DNA from: Prostheceraeus crozeri
Taxonomy: Eukaryota; Platyhelminthes; Polycladida; Euryleptidae
Direction: 5' to 3'
NCBI GenBank assembly: GCA_907163375.1
Contig: CAJQUW010005232.1
Location: 324,501 to 388,500 of the forward strand
Length of the DNA: 64,000 nucleotides
The position numbers and the translations under genes were made by a program. The notes under the pieces were generated by a model. The model saw nothing but the letters and a program-made list of their open reading frames with translations, had not been told where the DNA came from and made no database searches. Positions 46,415-59,339 of this stretch are shown here, piece after piece (within the stretch, counting starts at the first letter, position 1; each line of letters opens with the position of its first letter).

Positions 46415-47435
46415 AGAAGTTCATCTAAAGTGAACGTGCTCATGTTTTTTTACCTGTTCTGCTCAATGGGATTTTCCCAAGTAATTTTGCGCCATCAGCA
46501 TGTACAACCCTGCAGCATGTATTTAGATGCACAATGTGCACATTAAATGAAGTCCACTGTGTTTGATCAAGGCAGCGTTTATTAACCTTTACAGGCTAAC
46601 TAACTTAGAAGAAATGTCAGTAACGTGCCCAAAGTAGTGCTTGATGAATACCCGTCGATATTTCAGTTAATATGGTAATTGCAAGTCTCAAATTTGCCCG
46701 GGTATGGCTGCAGCTTTAAATAGGGAGTTGTGTCGATGTGGAGAGATGTGAGCTGGGCCTGCTGATGGTTCCTGCTGCTAGATCTGAAGAGGAATCAGAT
46801 TAGTGAAACCGTGTTGCACTTCCATGTAGAAGAAATTCTGTAAAGATCATTTGGTGAGCTGGAAAATGTGTTTGCTCAATTGCAGCAATAAATCTCGTTG
46901 TCATGACGCTTTCATCAACTTGAAAAGAAAGTCCGGCAGGCCACCTACACCCAGAAATGTCTCATTTCAGCGGGAGAAATCTGCTTACAAATTGCAATCA
47001 TTATTATAAAAATGACAAAACTCATTTTGAGCTTCAAATGTATGCTGTATCATTACGTTATTGAGTGCATGTGCACGTTATTGAAATGCAGGGATCTATA
47101 TAAACAAATGGAATTTTGCGATGTAGATCTTCCGTTTCTTGTAAGACGACTAGCTAAAGAAATGTCGCTTTTCTGATTTTGTGTGCCAATCTACACATCA
47201 AAAATGATAAGAAACTCGTGCGCGAATTTAGGAAGATCTTTGACTAATTTGCATTCCTTTCATAATTCAATCTCATCAACCTCATTCTGTACTTATAAGT
47301 AACTTCTCAATACATTCAATCAGTTCGGCATTGTAAATAGCAACCATTTTGAGGAAGTTCATCCACTAAATGCTGTACCGTGAATTTCATGTGATTCAGA
47401 ATCATTCTTTAGCATTAACGGTGGGGACGTCCTCC
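46415..47435. other. No recognisable gene
   Basis: No motif or repeat structure seen. Confidence 0.4.
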
Positions 47436-47439
47436 ACCC

Positions 47440-47756
47440 ACGTTTCAAATTTGTCTAAAATCTTCAAAAATGAATCAATCGTCACACAACTTCAGAGACA
47501 CGTATTTGTGTATATTGTTTACCCACACGCAAAAATGTATGCAAATCGGACAAGTACTTTCAGTTCAGACAATGAGGTCAGAAGAAGTCAGATCAAGCCG
47601 CTAACACCGCTACTCTTCACGTTATCGTCTCTAATTCAAAAATTACTTGTCTGATTTGCATACATTTTTGCGTGTGGGTAGAAAATATCCTCACTTACGT
47701 GTCTCAGAAGTTGGTGACAATTGATTCATTTTTGCTGATTTAAGATAAATTTGAAA
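47440..47756. repeat. Foldback, about 110-bp arms
   Basis: TACCCACACGCAAAAATGTA at about 47520 pairs with TACATTTTTGCGTGTGGGTA at about 47661. Flanking pieces (CAATCGTCAC / GTGACAATTG) also pair, leaving a loop of about 110 bp. It abuts the retroelement fragment that begins at about 47758. Confidence 0.75.
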
Positions 47757-47757
47757 A

Positions 47758-48690
47758 CGATGACCGAAAACTTCTTGCTACATCAACAAAAGATGCATCC
47801 TTTTGGCTAAGAGTGTTTCCTTCATGTGGTCTTGGGCTCCACCTTGAAGCCAATGAAATGCAAGTATTATTGAAATGGTGGCTTGGACTTCCAGTTTTTC
47901 CGGAAGCAGCATTATGTCCTACTTGCCCGAAAGGAAGAAATCAAGTTTTGGACACCTTGGGACATCATGCACTTACTTGCCATTCTGGTCCTAGTGTTGT
48001 TTGCCGTCACAACGAGTTGAGAGACTGCCTTTTTACGTACTGTCAACTGGCTCACTTGGCACCTCACTTGGAGAAAGGTGGCAACTTGGGGCATGATCAG
48101 AAACGTCCGGCTGATATTCTCTTGCCCTCATGGCACCTTGGTCGTTCAGCGGCGCTTGACCTCACGGTGACATCCGCTAAATTCTAACTCATTGTTGTCA
48201 GCGAGAGTCACCGCAGAGTCTGCTCCTGATTTGGCTGAGGACAGGAAGAAAAATGAGAACTTCTCGAAGTGTGCTGAACTCGGGTGGGACTGTGAGCCGT
48301 TAGCAGTTTCCGTTTACGGCACTTGGGGCAAGAATGCTCGGTCAGTCTTCCAAAGAATTGCCTCTCGCCTATCCCTTCAAACTGTGTCCTCACGTGATGG
48401 AATAGCCAGAGGTATTCATGGAAGACTGAGTCTTGGTTTACAGCGTGCCAACGCCCGTGCTTTGCTGCTGCACATGGGGGGGCAACGTAGGTGGCCAAGA
48501 TCTATGCGATTCTGGACTCCCATCTTAATTTGTTTCAGTTTTGTTTCACTGATTTTGCCTTTTATTGTTTCTTTCAGGATATTAAGGTCATTTTGTAATT
48601 AAGTTATAGTCGACAGGCAATTTTGCATCATTAGTTTATGTAGATTCGTATGTATTTTTTCAATCAATAAAATTTACATTTGTATAGAAA
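47758..48690 (+). pseudogene. Retroelement C-terminus with PD-(D/E)XK-like motif
   Basis: The frame reads DDRKLLATSTKDASFWLRVF, LGLHLEANEMQVLLKWWLGL, CPTCPKG ... TLGHHALTCHSG (zinc-knuckle-like) and then RPADILLPSWHLGRSAALDL. This resembles C-terminal regions of metazoan reverse-transcriptase elements; the ADI...ALDLTV spacing fits a restriction-like nuclease core. A frameshift at about 48187 is followed by SAPDLAEDRKKNENFSKCAE and GTWGKNARSVFQRIASRL. AATAAA at about 48666 and an A run at 48686 mark the 3' end. ATGACYGAAA at both borders may be a short target-site duplication. 5'-truncated, inactive. Confidence 0.6.
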
Positions 48691-48699
48691 AAAATGACT

Positions 48700-50940
48700 G
48701 AAAGTACCCGGTTCACATCAGAGCCTTGTAAGTGCGTAATAGATGGATTGAATTCGCCATCAATCTCTATCAGGCCTCATGAACACGTGGGAAAGACAAG
48801 AAATCGTCTGTCAATGATTTTTTTCTTGATGGAAATGTCTATAACTTGAGGCATCGTCTCATGAGGTCGAAACGTGATCCCACTAATTTCATGTTGCATA
48901 TTTCGATAACTGCTCCCATTTGCTGTCAGTGAATTCATCAGTGGACGAGAAAATCGTGATTGAAGGATTAATTATCATCACGGTGTTTCCTAATTACATG
49001 AATTTGAAATAACTGCGGCTCTTTTCACCTGCGCATTGACGATAAAGGTTTAAAATTCATTCGACAAGTGATTTTTTCTTCTCAATACAAGCCAGAAGTT
49101 ATGAAAACTCAATTAATTAATGTCATCGAGCAATTGCAATTAACTGATCGATTGATGGATTCAAAATTATAGGGAAGCAAGCTGATCAACTCGCAACGCC
49201 GTCACTGTGATCACTTTCCCACACAGGTCTATAAAAGTTGCAATTAATTGATTTATTGATTTGTAGTAGGGAAAACATTTCATTGACTGCTCTTCTTGCA
49301 GTGCCGTCACCACGTACCATCGTAGGACACACATTGTAATTACCTTCAATAATTTAAGATGCAGGCTTGCTAGGGATATATATATATACATCAGTGGCGT
49401 CGCGTCCTCCCAGACCATAGGCCTTCGCTCCAAAGTGGATTCCTATATTTCTGCAGCAGACAGCATGAACTGCATAAAATAATTAATTAATTAATTAGTT
49501 TAATAATAATAATTAATTAATAATTATTAATTTAATTCATAAATACTTAATTTCAGTGAATTTTTAAACACTTGCACAAGTACATGAACATTCAAATCAT
49601 GCTGGCATCCATGACTACAGAATGAAATGATGTGAGAAATAGATACTGATATTTAAATGAAAGGTACACTGAAGTCCATAGACTACCCAGTATAGTATAG
49701 ACTATTCTGCATGTGAATTGTGATTCACTGTGACTGCCTCTTTTTCTGAACAGCCTCATAAGCATGCAATCCTAAGCTGACTGTTCGTCAACGCGACTCT
49801 TGTCTTCCCAAGATTTTAGACGTCAAATGACAATGAAAATGTGATGTTGATTTCTCACATGACGCTTGATCACCTTGGTAAGATTATAATAGAGAACAGT
49901 CACTCTCGAGGAAGCTCTCGCCAACGCAAGACTCTGTTGTGATTATTATAGCTTGTCAATTACCTACATGTTTCAAATTTAGGGCTTCTAAAATGTTTTT
50001 TGTGCTCCTCGTATTCTATCCCTTGAGAGTGGTTTAGTTTTTATTTCAATGCCATAAATTTCGTGCACGGTGGCTAGAGTTTTCTGCATAATCCCTCGGA
50101 CGACTGGCCGGTGTAGAAAATAACCACTGTTGAAATCGCCACCATAAATATAATATCACAAATATGCCTTGAATATGCTATCTCTGACTGAATCCCACAT
50201 CAAATTACAGAAACTTCATCGCTGTATTTTTCAGCGGCTTCTCACCTTCCGATCCGACATTCAGCCATTGGTGAACGCAGGCACGACGATTCAACGCGTC
50301 ATCATCTTCTCCAAAATTTGGCGAAGCCACGAATAGGGAAAATTTGCGCCTGTCTCTATCTGAATCTAAGAATTTATAAATAGATCTTTTCTTGCATTGC
50401 TGCAATATATTTGCTTCTTCGTTTCTATCGGGAGAAGACGATCGAGCTAAGCGCACACGTTCCACATATCACACAAACATACAAATCTCTGTGATTTGCT
50501 GTGAACACATCCCCAGCGCATTGTGTGATTGCTTGAAGATCCCTGCAGTTAACAGCTGAGCGCTGGCGCTCTGAACGTATTTGAGAGTAGTGACTTGAAA
50601 CTGTAAAGTGTATGTAAAGTTGTAAACGTAAAGATGCTCTCAAAAACAAAAAAAATAAAACTATTTGAACCTTTGTTTTATGAACGTAAATAATTATTTT
50701 TGGGTATGCGGCGAAGGCCTCGCAGGCACGGAGACAACGCCACTGATATACATATTCACACAATATATATAATCATAAATGAAAAGCTACCGATCTCACG
50801 CCGACATTTTTCTGTCAGTAGTCTGGCTTCTCAAGGCGGTAAGTGATTCAAATTTATCTTGAAATATCTTGATTTTTAAGAGAAAAATTTCATGTCATTG
50901 AGGGGTGGTTCATGGATCTCAATGAACATGGTCTCTTTTT
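48700..50940. other. No recognisable gene; AT microsatellite
   Basis: TTAATTAA-rich simple sequence lies at about 49480-49545. The stretch 49185-49370 resembles 20385-20480 weakly. ORFs at 50205-50763 (minus) show no motif. Confidence 0.4.
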
Positions 50941-50944
50941 TGTT

Positions 50945-51065
50945 CAAGATCTATTCTTGTGGACCCCAAAGGTGTGATAGAAATTTGATGTCCATGTTAG
51001 CTGCACAGTGTCTTATATGCAGTTCATTTACATTTGCTTTGATTTTTGATTTATTTATTTATCTG

Positions 51066-51109
<44 letters not shown>

Positions 51110-51690
51110 TAAAAATTTATTTAAACAGATTATATATCGAAAAGAAAAAAAAACGACCTTGCAGCCCAAACCGGCTTCACCTGTATTCCAAGCTTCTCAT
51201 AGGCAATGCATTAATTTCTATTTTGTGCTATCATTATATTGTATATGTGCTCGAACAATATAGCAATCGAACAATGAGCAGCCAATTCAACACTAATCAA
51301 GCCAAATTGTGCGAAGTTTCAGTGACTGTTATCAACCGGATCACACAGCAAAGAGACACATTCGTTGTCAAGTTCTTCAGAGAAGTTTGTGAACGTTTTT
51401 TCGTGCTCCTGCAAACTTTTTTGATAATGATCGAAGAGCCCAACATTATCGAGAAAACTTTTGAGCAATGATCTGAATTCTTCGAATCTGAAGGAATCGT
51501 GGCGATCGGAGCTTGCTCTGAAGGAATTCAGAGCAATCCGCAAGCGGCTCACGAAAATTTTTCCCATCTCTGTAAGGTATTAAGAATTTCTTTTTGCCCA
51601 CTTATTAAGTTCCTACATGTGCCATCTGTTTGAATCAGTTTGCACTTCTAGCAAAGTGATACGATTAAACAATCTAATACGGTGTATCGA
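50945..51690. repeat. Dispersed repeat family R, copy 2
   Basis: Matches 30715-31590 but lacks about 200 bp near 51255. Contains a TA microsatellite at 51068-51107, where copy 1 has only a short TATATA. Confidence 0.82.
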
Positions 51691-51857
51691 TCAGCTTGGA
51701 AGTTGCAGTGAAGTTTAACGCATTAAATGACCCACCTGCAGAGAAGAATGCTGCCAGAGAAGATTCATGTGCTTAAGACCTACTGGAGAAGATACAATGC
51801 CATGGATGTGATTAGAACATGGCCTTATTTCTTTGAGTCTAGTCCAATGGCCGGTCA

Positions 51858-52205
51858 CATCAAATTTATCTCGTAAATTGTAAACGGCCGGATCGGTGTC
51901 TGAGGCCCCTCGATCAGGCAGACCAGCAACCATCAATACGACGGAGAACCAGGAACTGGTGGCACAACTGTTAGTGGAGAATCCACAAACTGCTGCCGTA
52001 TCTGCATCACGACAACTCTACATTGATCGAAGAAGTTTACGACCTATCATGGGCAGCATTGAACTGAAGTTCTACATTCCACAACTGGTTCATCGTCTGG
52101 TTGAGGACGACGGTGACAAACGTTCCCAGTTTTGTGAATTGTTTTGCAATCAACTTGATGACACTCAGAGTCAGAAGTCAGAAACGTTTATTTTTCAAAA
52201 ATGAA
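51858..52205 (+). pseudogene. DUF4817/mariner-like transposase fragment
   Basis: LSRKL, stop, TAGSVSEAPRSGRPATINT is the end of the N-terminal HTH and the GRP linker. ENQELVAQLLVENPQTAAVS, RRSLRPIMGSIELKFYIPQL and KRSQFCELFCNQL follow. This is the second DNA-binding half, ending before the first catalytic Asp. It aligns by eye with 600-800 of the fossil at 385-928. Confidence 0.65.
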
Positions 52206-52462
52206 AACACGTTGATTATCATGATGATTACAAATTATCACTCCCAAACATCTTATGATCACATCATATGCATATACTTTTCTGCTACGTCTTAAATCTC
52301 TACTTTATATTCTGTCAAAGGCACACGTGATTATTCATTAATTTGTTTCAACAATTGATCAACATTGCAATTGCGCTGCATGAACTTAAGCTTGCGAGAA
52401 AAATTCATCAATATTCACATGCAATTGAGAATAAATTTAACAGACGGAAAATAGCAGCGAGT

Positions 52463-52533
52463 CTTGGTGGATTTGAACCACCGACCTCTGGCAATCTAAG
52501 TTCCCGCTCTACCAACTGAGCTATCAACGACCG
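52463..52533 (-). repeat. tRNA-like sequence (SINE head or tRNA pseudogene)
   Basis: Minus strand: A box TAGCTCAGTTGGTAGAGC and B box GGTTCAAATCC, with a good T stem (GGTGG/CCACC) and D stem (GCTC/GAGC). The acceptor ends pair poorly and the anticodon stem is broken, so a working tRNA gene is unlikely. The sequence continues downstream (CGCTGCTATTTTCCGTCTGT), as a SINE body would. Confidence 0.65.
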
Positions 52534-52539
52534 ACCGAA

Positions 52540-53730
52540 CGACAAAAGTCCTGAATTGAAGAATCCACAATATCGAATCAGATGGCTTCATCCCCAAAGA
52601 CAACATGGCATTAACCGTCATGCCCATAGAAATGAACAATACTATAGAAAGTCTTAGATTGGAAATTGCATGAAAATTATGGCACACGCCGGGGGAACTT
52701 AGTTGGAGCAAAATGCAAATTTTACGATCTGGCTTCCATGTTTTCTGATTGGCATTTATATTTATCAAGCCAATTTGTGATCTGGATTTTTGCCCAGTGT
52801 CCAAAGATCATATAAACAAAAGTAATAATGAATTTACAAAATACTGCGGCCTTAATAGGAAATCCTTTAAAACGTTCTCTACGTTCATCATTTTGAAATA
52901 TCGCTCCTATAATCTATCAAGAGCATAATCAGACATATATGCAACTTGTAATGTCGATTTACAGAACATGTATTACTCCAGCTTGAAATCAGAGGCTAAG
53001 AAATCTTCGATTATTCATTTTACTTTAAAGGGCTTCCCCATTCATTATATTTGAAAAATTTTCAAAATCTTTGCATGCATTCAAATATCAGCTTCCAAAA
53101 TATCATCACACTATATCACTTGAGTCATTCAATAATTAATTGAAGATTTCCAGCGACATTTTATTTATCTGAGTGATGATTGTAGGTAAAGAAGCCTTCA
53201 GTGTGTTTTTTCCAGAATAGCTCTTGGTTTCTATATCGCTTGAAGGAGAAATTATCCAATAATTAGATTTTTTATCTATGAATTCTTGAGATGTTCTTAC
53301 AACCGGTAGACCGACCACTTTCAATTATGATTATGTGAGTCAATTTTTAATTCGTTTTCCAGCACTGAAAAAATTGGATGATAGTTGTCAATGACTGCTA
53401 CAAATAGACACAGTATAATAATCCATGGAATAGTAGGACATTTTACATGAAACAATGCCACCATCTCACTCAAAATTCTCTTCATGAAAATCCTGTAATT
53501 TGCTGTCAACAACTTCCACAACTAATTTGGCAAATAGCTTGACTATGATGCAATGTTTCAGATCGAATCTGATCTATGTACAAACCATAGATTTTCCATG
53601 TGCCATCATTGTACATAAGCAGGATATCAAACTTCCATTCTAGTGTAGGTCTACTATTATCTAATTCAATGGTCATGCCAAACTACTGAAGCAGGATATC
53701 AGTAACTCAAAGTCAGCAGTATACTGGCAT
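52540..53730. other. No recognisable gene
   Basis: No motif; AT-rich. Confidence 0.4.
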
Positions 53731-53734
53731 TTGT

Positions 53735-54110
53735 AAAGGTATTTATTTTTTACCGTGCGTATAATGTAGATATCCTGTCACTTTATTTTACCTGTAAAGC
53801 AGATTACTGCACGGGCGTGCAGTGATATTTTCATTATTACACTGGTTGAGTTATAGATTTATGCGATTGAATTATATAAAACCCGCTTATTATTTAACTC
53901 ATCAAACATCATAGAATTAGATTAGTCATAATGGTCATGATATCGGTGAAAAATGAAATTTCCTACACAACTCGTGCAAAGATATCCACCTTTTGCTTTC
54001 TCCTCGATCAACATTCTATGCCCTCGCCCTTCGGTCTCGTGCATAGATATGTTGACCTCGAAGACAGCAATAAGGATGGATATTTTGCACTAGTTGCGTA
54101 AATAACTGTT
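53735..54110 (-). repeat. Dispersed repeat, copy inverted to 1590-2000
   Basis: Matches the right part of the repeat at 1222-2000, including GCAGATTACTGCACGGGCGTG and the palindrome whose apex reads CCCTTCGGT. Base identity is high by eye. Confidence 0.8.
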
Positions 54111-54119
54111 GTACTTCAT

Positions 54120-55285
54120 GCAATGGGTTTGTTAACGTCAATATCCAAACTGCTAATAAGCTGTATGTGACTTCAAAGTATGCAGGCTTTATCCTTGTAA
54201 TTCGTTAAAACAAAATGTCAAAGTGAAAATTTTTCAAAATCAATGATTATTCAATATCGAATGTTAAAAATAAATAATCACATTTAATGCATTGCTTCAT
54301 TAATCAATTGAAGTTGACTAAAATTGATTGCTTTGTCAACAATAACTGCAATTCATTTTTTAATTTTTGTTCTGTCAATCTTGTTACATCTATCCGATTT
54401 CTGGGTTCATCCAGTCATTAATTTTCAGATTGCAGTTGGCAATAGAAATATCTCTCTTGTGTCAGATCCTTGTAATTCTAATCTTAAATAGATGTTTGAC
54501 AACGCTATATAATTCCATAAACATCTGAACTTACAGAAGAAGGCAATAATTAAGAACAATAAACAATACAAAGCAATCACTTGTAAATAATCGAAAAGTC
54601 GGTTGATTTCATGATAGCTTGGATTAGGGTTTTGATTCAGAGTGGAGTGCAAACCAAAATAGTTACATCATTTCTGCAATTTAGGACAATGCGGTGAGAT
54701 AAAAGGAATTGAAGAATAACTATCATAATCACAGTGTCCAAGTCTTTGACTTTCCGCTCCAATCGTGTTGACCGATAGCTTACAAGACATTGCCAGAGAT
54801 AGACAATTCAATTTTACAAGTGGCTTCGGAGACCTTCCTTTTGATAATTAATAAATTTAAGAGACACATGTAAATGAAAATGTCCATGAAATTCACGAAG
54901 ATTTACTGGCGCGAAGTATTTCTTATTACGATTCCTTAATTGGTGCCAACTTTGAGTATACAAAATATGCAATAAAAAATCTTTCAATATATGAGGAAAT
55001 CATGATGAAGCGAGGTCGCACAGTACTTCCATTTTGTAAATTCTTTTTTTATGTTTTTGCTTATCTGTTTAAAGGGGAACTGAATCAATTTTACAGGTTG
55101 ATCTCCAATGTCTTACTGAAGCGCAATATTAGCCACATGTCCATTCGAACTGTCAGAATCGACATCGCTAAGACGCGAAATGTCTTACCACTAGAACAGC
55201 CAATGAGAATCCAGTGCAGCGACTGCGTCACTGAGCCAGAATCCTTGCAGAGGGATCTGGAAACATTGAGAGTTCCTGTCCAATT
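54120..55285. other. No recognisable gene
   Basis: A frame at 55002-55295 (plus) has a hydrophobic start and no known domain; it runs into the 39-bp repeats. Confidence 0.35.
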
Positions 55286-55288
55286 AGT

Positions 55289-55405
55289 GACCTGACTGTC
55301 TCAACATTTGATAGTCTGAAGTACGTCGACCTGACTGCCTCAACATTTGATTGTCTGAAATACGTCGAGTTGACTGTCTCAACATTTGATACTCTAAAGT
55401 ACTTC
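55289..55405. repeat. 39-bp tandem repeat, three copies
   Basis: Unit GACCTGACTGTCTCAACATT TGATAGTCTGAAGTACGTC, 13 codons long, so frame is preserved (DLTVSTFDSLKYV). It lies just upstream of the THAP fossil. Copies are 80-90 percent alike by eye. Confidence 0.8.
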
Positions 55406-55428
55406 GAGCTGGTTCGTATCTCGGAAAA

Positions 55429-55713
55429 ATGCCACAATGCAGCGTATTTGAATGTCGCAATATTAGTGGAGAGACTTGATATTCCCCGCGTCTTGATATT
55501 TCTTGCCATCGTTATCCATCAGATCGCAACATGCGTCGAGCTTGGATAACTAAAATTTATCAGAATAACGGCGTTGTCTGCTCCATACATTTTCGTGAGG
55601 ATGAATTTGAGGTGGATTAGTACGCGAACATATTAGGCGAAAAGCATTCACGTCGTAAGCGGTTGAAGAAAGGAGCTGTTCCGTCTCTATATCTTCGAGG
55701 GAAGTTATCGATG
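55429..55713 (+). pseudogene. THAP zinc-finger domain fossil
   Basis: One frame of 94 codons with two stops (TGA at codon 17, TAG at codon 66). It starts MPQCSVFECRN (C-x4-C), then CHRYPSDRNMRRAWITKIYQ and VVCSIHFREDEFEVD (C-x2-H, HF), and ends KKGAVPSLYLRGKLSM with the AVPS motif that closes THAP domains. The start, C2CH spacing, core Trp and AVP motif all fit. THAP domains bind DNA and occur in P-element-type transposases and host factors. No following transposase is visible, because the LINE starts at 55849. Inactive. Confidence 0.82.
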
Positions 55714-55854
55714 TAATAATATTTTCTGATTATTCAATTCAGTAGATTGTCATGCAACAGTACCTTATCAAATTATGAGTCTATAAGGACTAATAATTAA
55801 TACAATGATATAAATTAGTGAAATAAAATTAACGATGTTAATTCATATGCAAAA

Positions 55855-56160
55855 TGCAGAGGATTCCACGAAAAGGATGAGACTGTAGCCCACATAATAT
55901 CAGCATGCAGTCAGTTATTCTCCAACAACCAGACATAGCGATGATAGCGATGTCGCGAGAATAGTTCATCAAAGTAGATGCCAACACTATAATGTAAAGA
56001 CCGGAAAGGAATGCTGGAAACACAAACCAGAAAAGGTTACTGAAAATAAAAAAGTCAAGATTCTCCGGGATTTCGGAATTCGGACTGACAGAAGAATAAA
56101 TGCAAACCGGCCGGACATAACAATAGTAGATAAAGAAAAGAAGGAAGTCAAGTTAATAGA
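55855..56160 (+). pseudogene. LINE C-terminal fragment
   Basis: CRGFHEKDETVAHIISACSQ is the Cys/His knuckle common at LINE C-termini (C..C...H...C), followed by a stop. After a shift comes DVARIVHQSRCQHYNVKTGK, ECWKHKPEKV and ILRDFGIRTDRRINANRPDI, then KKEVKLIDVSIPADRG. This strongly resembles the end of LINE proteins common in invertebrate genomes (pattern ILWDF.IQTD...RPDI.V.K......IID.A.P.D). 5'-truncated. Confidence 0.75.
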
Positions 56161-56260
56161 CGTCTCAATTCCAGCAGATAGAGGACCTCCGAATGCACCT
56201 AGGTCCCCCAGAGACTTGGTAAGTCTCCGACACTAGGTATGTATCACCGACCATGAGTGT

Positions 56261-56998
<738 letters not shown>

Positions 56999-57019
56999 AA
57001 AACGATGTTAATTAATATA

Positions 57020-57900
57020 CTAAATAGTTCATGATTAAGGAATGATGATAAGACAGGGATGGTTAGCATCCTATAAGGTAGATGACCTACTAACATAGAA
57101 TGGGAAGACTCATCTATCCATGCGAATAAGAGAATACATAAATTGTGTGTGATTATGCAACGTGGAATGTTAGCTAGAATGGTGGCTTATTAGTACATGA
57201 AGGCGTGTACCTATTTAGTCTACTGGGATTAATCTTGGTTTACATAAGTGAATCCTATTAAAAATTGTTTACTTTCATTAATGAAGAGTTGCGGTTATGG
57301 ATAAAGCCTATACATTCTGCACGCACTGGACTTGTTTGCTGCTGTAGTTTACGCCTGCAAGTCTGCTAGGCCTATAAGTTGTGCATGTGATTCAAGATGT
57401 CATCTTAGATTTGAGTAAGAACGAGCACCGCTATTGCAGTCGCGCATTAGCAAACCGATCGCATAGGCCTACTGCCGATATATGCATTAAAGTAGTTAAT
57501 TACCGGATCTCAAAAAATAAAAAGTCGGGATTTTGAAAAAAAATTACAAGGCCGTTTTTCATTTCGTTCGAACGTGGGACTGTTTGGTTCATTCGTTGCC
57601 AAAGGTCGCAGTTTGATCGGCTCAAACAGATAAGGCTTTGTGTTTTGAGATGGCTCAATTTCTGCTTTTTCAATTACTTCAAGCTCCTTGTCGCTCGTGA
57701 CTGAAAAGAGATATCCTAACTTGTGGTTTTCAGTACACTTGGCCGGGTTGAATGCTGGGGTGGAAAATGACAGAATTCTCAGCACCAGAGTGTCTGCTAG
57801 ATTCCGAATATGATTTCTGCTCGATTTCCGGATATGAAAACCAAATTACGTTTTGAGATCGACTTGTAAAATTGCCACAATTCCCCTTTAACAACACAGG
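57020..57900. other. No recognisable gene
   Basis: A 91-codon frame (57510-57785, minus) has no known motif. Confidence 0.4.
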
Positions 57901-57904
57901 TTTG

Positions 57905-58045
57905 TAGTAATATATCAAATATCAAAAGAGAATGATAACGATCCTGATTCTCCGACTGCACTCGCCTGACGAAGGAATCGAACCGAAGTTAGCGGTGGAG
58001 ACCAGCTCACACCTTCTTCACTAGGCCACTGCGACGGCACAACTA
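57905..58045 (-). repeat. tRNA-derived SINE-like unit, copy 1
   Basis: Minus strand: A-box-like TGGCCTAGTGAAGAAGG, B box GGTTCGATTCC, then CAGGCGAGTGCAGTCGGAGA and the 3' end CGTTATCATTCTCTTTTGAT ATTTGA. It shares both boxes and the 3' end with the plus-strand copy at 58228. No full tRNA fold. Confidence 0.65.
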
Positions 58046-58227
58046 GAATGTGAGTGAATGAAGAAGTTATCTCAAGTGATATCGACAAAATATTGTCCAA
58101 TAATTATTGACAGAATGCTCATTCAACTGTCACACAACAAAGTTATACATTGACAACAATGGAATAAGATGAGAATAAGTCGTCAATATCATTCACAGCG
58201 ACTTCTGCCTCCTTCACTCACGTTCCT

Positions 58228-58392
58228 TTTATACCAACAGCTTGGCTTAGTGACGAAGGCGTGAGCCCTTCACCTCTGCGGATTTCGATTCGATTCCTTG
58301 GTCAGGCGAGAGCGGTCGGAGAATCAGCAGTGTTGGTGGACTCTACTGACTTAATCGTTATCATTCTCTTTTGATATTTGACATAATACTTG
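58228..58392 (+). repeat. tRNA-derived SINE-like unit, copy 2
   Basis: TGGCTTAGTGACGAAGG and CGATTCGATTCC, then CAGGCGAGAGCGGTCGGAGA and the same 3' end as copy 1. It has about 25 extra bases before the tail. The two copies are tail-outward, about 180 bp apart. Confidence 0.65.
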
Positions 58393-58829
58393 ATTTTCTG
58401 TCCAAAGTCAGCGTTGTGATTGGACGTTGAGGACCCTGATTGCTGCAATTTCCTTTGGTATTTCAAATATCATTTCTATTAAAGCTTTGATATACCCGTC
58501 GGCGCCGTGTACATGTATATCAATCAGCATTAAATGAAGGCAGCATGACAAGAAGGCGACTTGAAAACTGAGGAATACCGGCACTCATCGCGTTTATATG
58601 ATCATGGCCAACAGTCAGAAGAAGGCACCTATCCATTTGACTTAGGTCGATTACTCATGAAATGTAATTGATTGCTGTTACTGATAACATCTCTATCAAT
58701 ATAATTGATTACAATTGCACAATCCGTTTCCCCACCATTTCTTTTCTCAGGCGGATGTTCTAAGGTTAATAACAGTTGCTCCCCGGAAAAGCGCACGACG
58801 CTTGTAGCCTTGATATTAAATTGCTACCT

Positions 58830-59330
58830 TCTTAAGCCGCTGTTACACAGGAAAAGGCGTCTGAAAAGAATGCAACCTATCACACAGGAAAAGTCATCAG
58901 CTGTAAGTCATCGTCCATCGTCCGTCATGCTGTCACACAGGAAAAGTCATAAGGCGTCGTCCATCGGACATAAGGCATGAAATTATACGGCTGGTGAAGT
59001 TCATTTCCACAAGCAGTCAGGCGTCAGCCGCGAGACTGTTGTAAAAATAGAACAATTGAAGTGACGTTTGAGGGAAGATTTAGGAAACTGTGATTTGCAA
59101 AGAGAAGCAATCAGAAAATAGCCTTTGTTCACTAGGACGACGATCAAGACAGTAGTCATAGCAACGGTAAATAGTGAAAAATAGCGCTGAACGCATCGGA
59201 AATGGATTTCCTTCGTGTGACTGCGGTAGGTGGAAGATGGGAGATGAAAATCGTCTGATCACGCCTTATGAAGAATGTGCAAAAAGGCGAGGGACATGGA
59301 AGATGGAAGATGCTATACGTCTTATTCTCC
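58830..59330. repeat. Possible MITE with CACACAGGAAAAG repeats
   Basis: (T/C)ACACAGGAAAAG occurs at about 58845, 58881 and 58932, each followed by GTC-rich sequence. An inverse match (GGAAGATGGGAGATG, TCCTTCGTGTGACTGC) lies near 59210-59250. Suggests subterminal repeats of a DNA element, but ends are not defined. Confidence 0.35.
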
Positions 59331-59339
59331 CCTCCCCCC

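Noticed and set aside
52463..52533. Functional tRNA gene
   Set aside because: D and T arms are good, but acceptor and anticodon stems do not pair, and a SINE-like body continues downstream.
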